Part shown: positions 1 through 6,078 of the stretch, one piece after another | How positions within the stretch are numbered: the stretch's first letter is position 1 | Layout of the letters: each line of letters starts with the position of its first letter | Assembly: GCA_030625995.1 (NCBI GenBank) | Contig: DAOUPU010000008.1 | Span: forward strand, 1-29,797 | DNA: 29,797 bases | Origin: Flavobacteriaceae bacterium | Lineage (GTDB): Bacteria > Bacteroidota > Bacteroidia > Flavobacteriales > Flavobacteriaceae | Direction: 5' to 3' | Made by a program: the position numbers and the translations under genes | The notes under the pieces: generated by a model | Seen by the model: the letters and a program-made list of their open reading frames with translations, nothing else | Databases searched by the model: none | Told to the model about the DNA's origin: nothing

Positions 1-23
1 CTTATAAATTCTTTTGTTTGCAT
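1..23 (-). CDS. Possible 5' end of a further gene, cut by the window edge
   Basis: An ATG on the minus strand at 21-23 opens a frame (MQTKEFI) that stays open to the window edge. It lies 20 bases downstream of the GNAT stop and in the same direction, so it could be the third gene of the arsR-GNAT transcript. Seven codons are too few to assign a family, and this could be chance. Confidence 0.25.
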
Positions 24-43
24 GATCTTATAATTTTAATTAT

Positions 44-538
44 TTATATTAACTTACTTCTTCTTTCTAATAATATATTGTCCTTCCAGATACCATCCAG
101 TTCTCCAATTTTTTCCCGATACCCTATTTTTCTAAAACCAAGCTTTTTATGAAGTTTTATGCTTGCAATATTTTCCGGGAATACTCCGGATTGAATGGTC
201 CATAGTCCATTTTTTTCACTTTCTGTAATTAATTTTCTCAAAAGTTTTTCTCCTATTCGATTCCCTCTAAACTCTTCACTAACATATACACTTACTTCTC
301 CAACTCCTCCATAAACACATCTGGAGGAAACAGGTGATAAGGCTGCCCATCCTGCTATTTCCACTTTTACTGAGGCAATTAGCCTACAGGTTTTTAAATG
401 ATTGCTGTTCCAATCTTCCCAACTGGGAATTTCTTTTTCAAATGTTGCCATACCGGTTAATATGCCTTCTTTATAAATTTTTGAAACTTTGGGCCAATGT
501 TCCGGCAACAATTTTTCTATGGTAATTTTGTTCTTCAC
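44..538 (-). CDS. GNAT N-acetyltransferase of the phosphinothricin/arsinothricin type
   Basis: A 164-residue cytoplasmic GNAT enzyme. It should transfer an acetyl group from acetyl-CoA to a small amine. The acetyl-CoA loop RGNRIG is at residues 91-96, after a VSVYVSEEF strand. The C-terminal half has the pattern of the PAT/ArsN1 group: N123 and S126, then LHKKLGF (129-135), then GELDGIWKD (145-153). Family members acetylate phosphinothricin or its arsenic analogue arsinothricin; some are loosely annotated toxin-resistance genes. The stop of the preceding arsR gene is 10 bases upstream, so the two are very probably co-transcribed, which favours an arsenical substrate, though this is inference. 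The start codon is GTG at 538; no ATG is available until Met30, which would remove the first strand and helix. The fold is well supported, the substrate is not. Confidence 0.85.
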   Translation of the reverse strand: MKNKITIEKLLPEHWPKVSKIYKEGILTGMATFEKEIPSWEDWNSNHLKTCRLIASVKVEIAGWAALSPVSSRCVYGGVGEVSVYVSEEFRGNRIGEKLLRKLITESEKNGLWTIQSGVFPENIASIKLHKKLGFRKIGYREKIGELDGIWKDNILLERRSKLI

Positions 539-548
539 TTAATAATAA

Positions 549-893
549 TTAGCAGCATTTAATTTTCTTGAAATCTTCTTTGAAAAGTGTATCAAATAAC
601 TTTTGTGCCTTCATCCAGTTCTCTGTATGGATACAGTATTTTATTTTTGGAGGGCTTACCTCTCCATCTATCAATCCGGCATCTTTTAATTCTTTCAAAT
701 GTTGTGAAATAGTAGATTGTGCTAAAGGCAAAACATCCAACAATTCGCCCGTATAGCAACAACTTTGATTGCTGAGATGTTTTAAAATTATTATCCTGGC
801 AGGATGCCCTAAGGCTTTAGAAAATCTTGCTAGCTCTTCTGTTTCTTTGGAATATTTAAAATTAGATCCTGTTCGTTTCATTTGTTTAATCAT
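549..893 (-). CDS. ArsR/SmtB-family transcriptional repressor
   Basis: A 114-residue winged-helix regulator, expected to be a dimer that leaves its operator when it binds a metal or metalloid. Residues 21-31 (LARFSKALGHP) form the family's first helix. The recognition helix is around 57-70 (LAQSTISQHLKELK), with the wing following. Cysteines sit at 45, 46, 87, 113 and 114. The C45-C46 pair is where classical ArsR proteins carry their ELCVCDL thiolate site, but the spacing differs, and the terminal CC could supply a third ligand. It is the first gene of an operon with the acetyltransferase, so it probably controls itself and that enzyme. The promoter at 905-933 would leave only a few leader bases before Met1 at 893. 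Met5 at 881 is therefore an equally good start. Confidence 0.9.
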   Translation of the reverse strand: MIKQMKRTGSNFKYSKETEELARFSKALGHPARIIILKHLSNQSCCYTGELLDVLPLAQSTISQHLKELKDAGLIDGEVSPPKIKYCIHTENWMKAQKLFDTLFKEDFKKIKCC

Positions 894-904
894 ATAGTAT
901 ATCG

Positions 905-933
905 CAAATGTACGATTAATATTATAGCTTCAA
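905..933 (-). promoter_or_regulatory. arsR promoter, Bacteroidota consensus
   Basis: Read on the minus strand, TACATTTG (912-905) matches the -7 consensus TAnnTTTG, and TTG (933-931) sits 18 bases upstream as the -33 element. The -7 box is flanked by ATCG (901-904) and CGAT (913-916), a short inverted repeat that could belong to the ArsR operator. Transcription should start near 897-900. Confidence 0.7.
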
Positions 934-1010
934 AATTTTAATGCATAAACTTTCAAATAAAAATTGTATTTATATGTAAACACCAATACCAAAAAAATTT
1001 TTAAAAATAA

Positions 1011-1172
1011 AAAAATCATTCTATCGTTGATTTCACGGCAGCCATAGAACTAGATCCAAATAATAAATATGCTTTCTACAATAGAGCTCTGGTAAAATTA
1101 CAATTGGATCAGGTTGAAGATGCTATTGTTGAGGCTGCAGATGGGTATAGAGCACGCCGCAGAAATCATTAA
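1011..1172 (+). pseudogene. Remnant of a TPR-repeat gene, 5' part missing
   Basis: Between two minus-strand genes, a plus-strand frame with no usable start codon reads VDFTAAIELDPNNKYAFYNR and then ALVKLQLDQVEDAI, ending in GYRARRRNH and a stop at 1170-1172. This is a recognisable TPR unit: the A-IELDPNN turn, then AFYNRA-VKLQL, then the start of the next helix. A stop at 1008-1010 closes the frame on the left and no ATG lies in it. The tail after VEDAI no longer resembles a TPR and may follow a rearrangement. It looks like the 3' scrap of a larger TPR gene left after deletion or insertion. A translated product is unlikely. Confidence 0.7.
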
Positions 1173-1197
1173 ATACACTTGTAAACAGGAATAAGAT

Positions 1198-1413
1198 TCA
1201 TTTACAACAAGAATTTTGATTGTCTTCCTGAATTGGGGGACAGGCTACTGAGCCATAGGAACAATAAACACAACAATCTCCTTTTTGAGGTTTAAGCAGG
1301 ACATCGCAATTTTCACATTTATAAAAGAACTGGCAGGCATCTGTTGGCATGGTCTCCTCTTTTTGAAAACTACATTCAGGGCAGGTTATTGTAGAATTTA
1401 ACTGGACTTGCAT
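1198..1413 (-). CDS. GDCCVxC-type cysteine-rich small protein
   Basis: A 71-residue protein with eleven cysteines. C11-x2-C14 and C33-x2-C36 look like a zinc ribbon. GDCCVYC (45-51) followed by SYGSVACPPIQ (52-62) is the signature of the small family called GDCCVxC domain (seleno)protein, some members of which carry selenocysteine in this motif. This copy has only cysteine. It ends in SCCK. From memory the family often lies near mercury or other metal-resistance genes, and a thiol-based metal or redox role is plausible but not shown. No signal peptide or membrane segment is present. The gene follows the 87-residue gene by 29 bases on the same strand and is probably co-transcribed with it. Confidence 0.8.
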   Translation of the reverse strand: MQVQLNSTITCPECSFQKEETMPTDACQFFYKCENCDVLLKPQKGDCCVYCSYGSVACPPIQEDNQNSCCK

Positions 1414-1442
1414 TTTATACAGTTTAATTACGAAGTTACTAT

Positions 1443-1706
1443 TTACTTTGCAACTTCTCCTCGATGCGGTTTCAAAGCATCTCTATAAGTTGTCATATCA
1501 CTTTCATCTACTGTGATATATGCGATGCTGTACATTTCAGAGATTAGTTTGCTGCTAATTTCATGATAATTTAAATTTTCTTTTTCCGAAAACTCTTTAA
1601 GGTGTACACAATGGTGTTTGGCAATTTCCTGTGCTTCGGGACCTCTAAAATCCCAGATCAATCTTATTTTTCTGTTCAATGTACTTTTTTTGACAAAGAT
1701 ATTCAT
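1443..1706 (-). CDS. Uncharacterised 87-residue protein with a HHCVH motif
   Basis: I do not recognise a named family. The protein is soluble and mostly charged. It has a short N-terminal strand-like segment (KIRLIWDFRGPEA, 13-25), then a histidine cluster HHCVHL (31-36), then a segment with alternating hydrophobic residues (SEMYSIAYITVDESD, 56-70). The layout suggests a small alpha/beta protein, and the H-H-C-x-H cluster could bind metal, but this is inference. It lies between the ExbB-like gene (75 bases upstream) and the GDCCVxC gene (29 bases downstream) on the same strand. Its ATG at 1704-1706 lies inside one arm of a perfect hairpin (1696-1729). No other ATG occurs before Met58, so if this start is right, initiation should depend on hairpin opening. 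Confidence 0.65.
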   Translation of the reverse strand: MNIFVKKSTLNRKIRLIWDFRGPEAQEIAKHHCVHLKEFSEKENLNYHEISSKLISEMYSIAYITVDESDMTTYRDALKPHRGEVAK

Positions 1707-1729
1707 TTCCGTGAGGAAATGAATATCTT
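1696..1729 (-). promoter_or_regulatory. Perfect 15-bp hairpin enclosing a start codon
   Basis: AAGATATTCATTTCC (1696-1710) and GGAAATGAATATCTT (1715-1729) are exact reverse complements separated by the 4-base loop GTGA. On the minus-strand transcript the right arm comes first, and the second arm contains... AATATCTT-side start ATG at 1706-1704 of the 87-residue gene. No run of T follows on either strand, so it is not a normal intrinsic terminator. It may hide the start codon, act as a DNA operator, or be a processing site in the ExbB-like transcript. Confidence 0.6.
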
Positions 1730-1781
1730 AATATTAAGCCTTCATCTCTAAGTTCTAGTGCAAAAACCGAATTAAAAGCAA

Positions 1782-2132
1782 TTAATCCTTTTGCATCCAG
1801 GTGATTATAATAATCCCCAATCTGCCAACAAGGAAGATAAACATTCCAAAAACAGGAGCTAAAAATGCTACTTTTAGTCCTCCTGCTAATACTGCAGGCG
1901 ATACATCTCCGACGGCTTCGATGGAGTCAAAAGCTCCAATCAAACCAATGATCTGACCTAGGAATCCCCAAACAATAGCAAATAAAGCTATTGAACTGAT
2001 CAAGCTCATGGTTTTTTCTTGTGCCCCTTTTTGTAAAAATCCTTTTACAATAAGAATAATAAGTAAAATTAGAATTAAGAAAAGTGGATACATGAAAAAC
2101 GGTCCACCTTCATTCAAACGATCAAAAAACAT
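1782..2132 (-). CDS. Minimal MotA/TolQ/ExbB-like membrane protein
   Basis: 116 residues with three membrane segments at about 13-33, 43-70 and 86-112. The second and third carry the family's small-residue pattern: GFLGQIIGLIGAFDSI (56-71), then a short loop, then AVLAGGLKVAFLAPVFGM (80-97). This matches the pore helices of MotA/TolQ/ExbB proton channels, which normally assemble as pentamers around an ExbD/TolR-type partner. Typical ExbB is about twice as long; here the cytoplasmic domain between helices 1 and 2 is missing, so only the channel core remains. No ExbD/TolR partner lies in the window. It is divergent from the LytS/LytTR pair and heads the direction of transcription of the 87-residue and GDCCVxC genes. 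Confidence 0.75.
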   Translation of the reverse strand: MFFDRLNEGGPFFMYPLFLILILLIILIVKGFLQKGAQEKTMSLISSIALFAIVWGFLGQIIGLIGAFDSIEAVGDVSPAVLAGGLKVAFLAPVFGMFIFLVGRLGIIIITWMQKD

Positions 2133-2158
2133 AAGAAATAAATTTAAAGTTATGCTGA

Positions 2159-2166
2159 CAAATATA
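2159..2166 (-). promoter_or_regulatory. -7 element for the ExbB-like gene
   Basis: TATATTTG on the minus strand fits TAnnTTTG and lies 26 bases upstream of the ATG at 2132, which would give a leader of about 20 bases. No TTG is found at the usual distance upstream. Confidence 0.45.
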
Positions 2167-2326
2167 ATTCAAATGCAAACTGATGAAAATCATTTGCGAT
2201 GGTTGAACAGATTTGATCGATACTTAACGAATTTAGGAATTATTATGTTGTTCTCATTTCTGAAATTGACGAATCCCCTTGAAATCAGGTATTCCATCAT
2301 TATAAAAGTACCGTTTGAAATAAATT

Positions 2327-3412
2327 ATGCAACTTGCAATCATGAATGTGTCGCGATTTATGAATTCCAGGTTTATTCTTTTACACTTATTGTTTTGGGT
2401 AGGGGTTTGGTTTTTTTATGTTTATTTTTTTAGTTACAATGCGAACGACACAAATTATGTTACTTGGTTTTCGAGCTTCCTTCTTCCGGTAACCATGATC
2501 ACAACATATTTTGTTGTGTATTATTTGATCCCTCAATACCTTCTTTCAAAAAAATATTGGCTCTTTATATTATATTGTATATATACATTGATCATTTCTA
2601 CATATTTAATTTTGATGACCATCTTTGCCAGCCTGATTTTTTTATCAAACTTGAATTTTCAACAAATGCCTCCAATGAGTAAAAATTACGTATTTATTTT
2701 AATTCTTGTTTATCTGGTGGTTTTGATCGTAAGTTTTGTCAATTTATTAAATCACAATTTTAAAACACTTTCCAGAAACAAAGAGTTAGAAAATAAAATA
2801 CTAATGACACAATTGCAGATCAAAGATCAGGAGTTGCAATATCTAAAGAAACAAATACATCCACATTTTTTATTTAATACGCTAAATACGATCTATGGTT
2901 TGGCCTTGAAACAGTCTGAAAGAACCCCGGAAATAATACTCAAATTATCTAATTTATTGGATTATATCCTTTATCAGATTAACAAACCAAAGGTGACATT
3001 AAGGGAAGAAATATCACATATAAAGGAATATGTTGAATTGGAAAAAATTAGATTTCAGGACACTTTGCTTGTTAGCTATACCTCTGACAAAATCCCGGAT
3101 GAAATACAAATTGCCCCTATGTTGTTAATCCCATTTGTAGAAAATGCATTTAAACATGGAAACTTAATTGATGGATTTTTGAAAGTTAATATTGAAATTA
3201 GAATATCAAACAATAGATTTACTTTCAGGATTAAAAATACTATAATAAAAGAGGTTACGGAGGCAAATCAAAATGGTTTGGGTCTAGAAAACATAAAAAA
3301 AAGATTAGATTTACTTTATCATAACAATCATGAATTAATATTGAATCAAAGCGATAATTGCTATGATGTGCAATTGTCTATTTTAAATATAAGTACAAAT
3401 AGAAATGTCTAA
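2327..3412 (+). CDS. LytS-type membrane sensor histidine kinase
   Basis: A 361-residue sensor kinase. Four membrane segments cover about 15-35, 48-68, 77-108 and 121-142, with very short loops, so there is no sizeable periplasmic sensor domain. A coiled linker (147-175) leads to the His_kinase domain with HPHFLFNTLN (178-187); H180 is the likely phosphorylation site. The ATPase domain has an N box PFVENAFKHG (269-278) and a G box GLGLENIKKRL (317-327). It should phosphorylate the LytTR regulator that follows: the two genes overlap by 8 bases, implying coupled translation. Met6 (2342) or Met12 (2360) are also possible starts; the first membrane segment begins just after Met12. The signal is unknown. 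In flavobacteria such pairs are common and often control local genes. Confidence 0.93.
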   Translation: MQLAIMNVSRFMNSRFILLHLLFWVGVWFFYVYFFSYNANDTNYVTWFSSFLLPVTMITTYFVVYYLIPQYLLSKKYWLFILYCIYTLIISTYLILMTIFASLIFLSNLNFQQMPPMSKNYVFILILVYLVVLIVSFVNLLNHNFKTLSRNKELENKILMTQLQIKDQELQYLKKQIHPHFLFNTLNTIYGLALKQSERTPEIILKLSNLLDYILYQINKPKVTLREEISHIKEYVELEKIRFQDTLLVSYTSDKIPDEIQIAPMLLIPFVENAFKHGNLIDGFLKVNIEIRISNNRFTFRIKNTIIKEVTEANQNGLGLENIKKRLDLLYHNNHELILNQSDNCYDVQLSILNISTNRNV

Positions 3413-4121
3413 AGCAATACAATGTTTAATAGTTGATGATGAACCAATGGCACGCGAAATATTGGAGAATCATCTCCGAAAAATAGATTCAGTGCATGTT
3501 GTTGCGAGTTGTAAGAATGCTATTGAAGCTTTTAATGTTATTAGTGCAGAGAATATAGATGTTATATTTTTAGATATAAATATGCCGGAGATTTCCGGTT
3601 TATCTTTTGCGAAGTCAATAAATAAAAAAATAAAATTAATTTTTACCACAGCTTATAGGGAGTATGCCGTTGATGGGTTTGATTTGCAGGCTGTGGATTA
3701 TCTCTTGAAACCAATTTCTTTTGACAGACTATTTCAATCGATAAATAAATACGTTGCCGAGTGTGTTCCTTCTGATTTTCCAAAAGATTATAAAATCAAC
3801 GATGAAAAGAGTGATTTTATTTTCGTGCGTTCCGATAGGAAAATGATAAAGGTTAATTTTTCTGAGATATATTATATCGAAAGTTTGGGCGATTATATTA
3901 AGATCAATTTGGAATCAAAGAATATTGTAACCAGAGAATCTATCAGTAGTATCGAAGCAAAACTTCCTAAAAAAATATTCTTAAGGACGCATCGTTCCTT
4001 TATCATTTCTATTCCACAAATTGTCTCATTCACAAATGAATATATCGAAATTAAGAAGAAAGCAATTCCTATAAGCCGAAGCTATAAGACATCTGTATTA
4101 AATAAATTAGAAAATATATAG
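3405..4121 (+). CDS. LytTR-family response regulator
   Basis: 238 residues. The receiver domain (about 5-118) has the acidic pair D11-D12, the phospho-acceptor D57 in IFLDINMP, the switch threonine pair at 81-82 and K102 in LLKPIS. The LytTR DNA-binding domain (about 135-235) has the family marks IYYIESLGDYIKI (155-167), TRESISSIEAKLP (176-188) and FLRTHRSFIISI (192-203). It is the cognate partner of the kinase it overlaps. LytTR proteins bind direct repeats upstream of their targets. The divergent ExbB-like operon is an obvious candidate target, though I saw no convincing pair of direct repeats there. Confidence 0.95.
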   Translation: MSKAIQCLIVDDEPMAREILENHLRKIDSVHVVASCKNAIEAFNVISAENIDVIFLDINMPEISGLSFAKSINKKIKLIFTTAYREYAVDGFDLQAVDYLLKPISFDRLFQSINKYVAECVPSDFPKDYKINDEKSDFIFVRSDRKMIKVNFSEIYYIESLGDYIKINLESKNIVTRESISSIEAKLPKKIFLRTHRSFIISIPQIVSFTNEYIEIKKKAIPISRSYKTSVLNKLENI

Positions 4122-4130
4122 AGTATAATT

Positions 4131-4138
4131 TATCTTTG
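4131..4138 (+). promoter_or_regulatory. -7 element for mvaD
   Basis: TATCTTTG fits TAnnTTTG and ends 14 bases before the ATG at 4153. No TTG lies 17-23 bases upstream, so only half of the promoter is supported. It lies 10 bases after the response regulator stop, suggesting mvaD is transcribed separately. Confidence 0.5.
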
Positions 4139-4152
4139 GCAAAATTTTATAC

Positions 4153-5244
4153 ATGAGCAGAGAAAAAGACTTCGTTTTTAATAATTCTGATAAGAGGATT
4201 TTAGATAATGGTAATATTACAGGGAAAAGTCCTAGTAATATTGCTCTCGTAAAATATTGGGGCAAGAGTGAGCCTCAAATTCCTAAAAATGCCTCGATAA
4301 GTTTTACCTTAAGTAACTGTTTTACAATCACTACTCTCGAATATTCGAAAAAAGGAACTTTGTCAAAAAGGCAGAATATCAACGTGATTTTTGAAGGAGA
4401 GGAAAAAGAGGAGTTTAAACCCAAAATTGAGAAATTTATTGAACGAATCACGAACTATGTACCCTTTATTTCTGATTATGATCTAGTGATCAGAACAGAA
4501 AATTCTTTTCCTCATAGTAGTGGTATTGCATCTTCAGCAAGTGGAATGAGTGCTCTGGCTTTTTGTATAATGGGGATAGAAAAAAAATTGGATCCAAGTA
4601 TAGATCAAGATTATTTTTTGAATAAAGCTTCTTTTTTAAGTCGCTTAGGTTCTGGTAGTGCCGCAAGAAGTATTGAAGGGCCGATTGTTGTATGGGGTAA
4701 GCATCCCAAAATAGAAAACTCTTCTGATTTGTATGGAACAATTTTTCCTTTCAAAATACATCCTGTTTTTGAAAATTTCCAGGATACTATTTTGTTAGTC
4801 GATCAAGGAGAAAAGCAAATAAGCAGCACTGTCGGTCATAATTTAATGCTCGGCCATCCTTATGCGAAAAGTAGGTTTAAACAAGCAAATCAAAATCTGG
4901 AAAGATTGACGGAAGTTTTACAGTCAGGTGATATTAAGGAATTTATTCAGATTGTAGAGAGTGAAGCCTTGGCACTGCATGCAATGATGATGACCTCAGA
5001 TCCATATTTTATATTGATGAAACCCAATACCTTGAAAATCATTAATAAAATTTGGGATTTTAGAAAAAAAACGGATTTAAATATTTGTTTCACTTTGGAC
5101 GCAGGAGCTAATGTACATGTACTCTTTCCAAAAGGCGAAAAGGGTGAGGCCGAGACCTTTATTCGCAATGAATTAGTTTCATATTGTCAGAATAATAAGT
5201 ATATTTGTGATAACCTTGGAGAGGGCGTGGAAAACGTAATTTAA
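4153..5244 (+). CDS. mvaD: Diphosphomevalonate decarboxylase
   Basis: 363 residues, a GHMP-superfamily enzyme that uses ATP to convert mevalonate diphosphate to isopentenyl diphosphate, the last step of the mevalonate pathway. Marks: SPSNIALVKYWGK (26-38), the phosphate-binding FPHSSGIASSASGMSALA (119-136), SRLGSGSAARSI (163-174) and the catalytic aspartate D316 in FTLDAGANVHVLF. The length is somewhat over the usual 320-330 residues because of a charged N-terminal lead of about 20 residues. It is the first of the isoprenoid genes here, followed by the MORN-like gene, mevalonate kinase and a UbiA enzyme. Use of this pathway in place of the DXP pathway is usual in flavobacteria. Confidence 0.95.
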   Translation: MSREKDFVFNNSDKRILDNGNITGKSPSNIALVKYWGKSEPQIPKNASISFTLSNCFTITTLEYSKKGTLSKRQNINVIFEGEEKEEFKPKIEKFIERITNYVPFISDYDLVIRTENSFPHSSGIASSASGMSALAFCIMGIEKKLDPSIDQDYFLNKASFLSRLGSGSAARSIEGPIVVWGKHPKIENSSDLYGTIFPFKIHPVFENFQDTILLVDQGEKQISSTVGHNLMLGHPYAKSRFKQANQNLERLTEVLQSGDIKEFIQIVESEALALHAMMMTSDPYFILMKPNTLKIINKIWDFRKKTDLNICFTLDAGANVHVLFPKGEKGEAETFIRNELVSYCQNNKYICDNLGEGVENVI

Positions 5245-5248
5245 TTGA

Positions 5249-5268
5249 AAACCAGGGCTTTCCGGTTT
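5249..5268 (+). terminator. Weak stem-loop after mvaD
   Basis: AAACC (5249-5253) pairs with GGTTT (5264-5268), with an inner GG/CC pair and a short loop, starting 5 bases after the mvaD stop. The following TCTTATTTATT is only partly T-rich, so a terminator is possible but weak. Confidence 0.3.
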
Positions 5269-5385
5269 CTTATTTATTATGTATATATCGGGATATTTTG
5301 ACCAGAGATAAAAAGCTAAACATAAATTTTGAACATTTTGTTTGAGAGAAATTTATGGTTTATACTCACCTAAAAACATCAGGTC

Positions 5386-5961
5386 ATGAAAAACTCATTT
5401 TTATTGATAGCCTTCCTTTTTACATTTTTTTTCAATTTTATTATTGCTCAAAATGATACCATATGGTATGATGCTAACTGGAATGATGTAGATAAAAAAA
5501 TAGCTGAGTTTTACAGAACCAAACCACTATTGAAGGGAGATTTGTATTTGCAAACAGATTATTATTTGTCCGGCATGAAACAAATGGAAGCGTATTCTAA
5601 GGAAGAAAATGAACCTACCTATGAAGGTAGAGTAATATGGTATTATGAAAGCGGTAAAATTTATCAAGAAGCTAATTATTCTAAAGGAATTTTAAACGGA
5701 AATAGAAAAGTTTTTTACGAAAATGGTAAGCTGCAAAATAAGCGAAATTATAAGGATGGCAAACTCAATGGCGGTTGGGTTGCATATTATGAAAATGGTG
5801 AAATATCGGAGAAGGGAAAATATGAAGAAAATTTAAAAGAAGGAGTTTGGGAAACTTATTATACTAATGGAAAATCGAAAGAAAAAGGGAAATACATATT
5901 TGACAAAAAGGTAGATATCTGGACTACGAATTACTATGACGGTATTTCTGAAGATGAATAA
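5386..5961 (+). CDS. Secreted MORN-like repeat protein (YwqK antitoxin-like domain)
   Basis: 191 residues. A signal peptide covers about 1-21 (hydrophobic run, then IIAQND), so it should be exported to the periplasm or beyond. From residue 80 on there are four repeats of about 23 residues with the pattern G-x-W-x-Y-Y-x-N-G-K-x-x-x-x-x-x-Y-x-x-G-x-x-x-G, for example VFYENGKLQNKRNYKDGKLN (109-128). This is the MORN/YwqK antitoxin-type repeat. The toxin-antitoxin label of the domain comes from Bacillus and should not be carried over: there is no toxin gene here and the protein is secreted. Very similar short proteins are common in flavobacteria and their job is unknown. It sits between mvaD and the mevalonate kinase. 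Confidence 0.85.
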   Translation: MKNSFLLIAFLFTFFFNFIIAQNDTIWYDANWNDVDKKIAEFYRTKPLLKGDLYLQTDYYLSGMKQMEAYSKEENEPTYEGRVIWYYESGKIYQEANYSKGILNGNRKVFYENGKLQNKRNYKDGKLNGGWVAYYENGEISEKGKYEENLKEGVWETYYTNGKSKEKGKYIFDKKVDIWTTNYYDGISEDE

Positions 5962-6013
5962 TAGTTACAGGTAGATATAAGATTTATTTGATCTCGGCGT
6001 TAAATGGTGGCTA

Positions 6014-6042
6014 CATTGCAAATTTCTGCTATATTTGCAATG
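6014..6042 (+). promoter_or_regulatory. mvk promoter -7 element inside a 10-bp inverted repeat
   Basis: CATTGCAAAT (6014-6023) and ATTTGCAATG (6033-6042) are exact reverse complements with a 9-base spacer. The right arm overlaps TATATTTG (6030-6037), a perfect TAnnTTTG -7 element 41 bases before the ATG at 6079. No TTG is found at the right spacing upstream. An inverted repeat placed over a -7 box is the layout expected of an operator for a dimeric repressor. A role as an RNA hairpin is less likely because the transcript would start in or after the right arm. Confidence 0.55.
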
Positions 6043-6078
6043 AATTGCCTTTAATGATTAAAACCAATAAATGTAAAT

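Noticed and set aside
2008..2433. A 141-codon plus-strand frame across the ExbB-like gene and the start of the kinase
   Set aside because: It is antisense to a gene with clear membrane-channel features and out of frame with the kinase; its product has no recognisable character.
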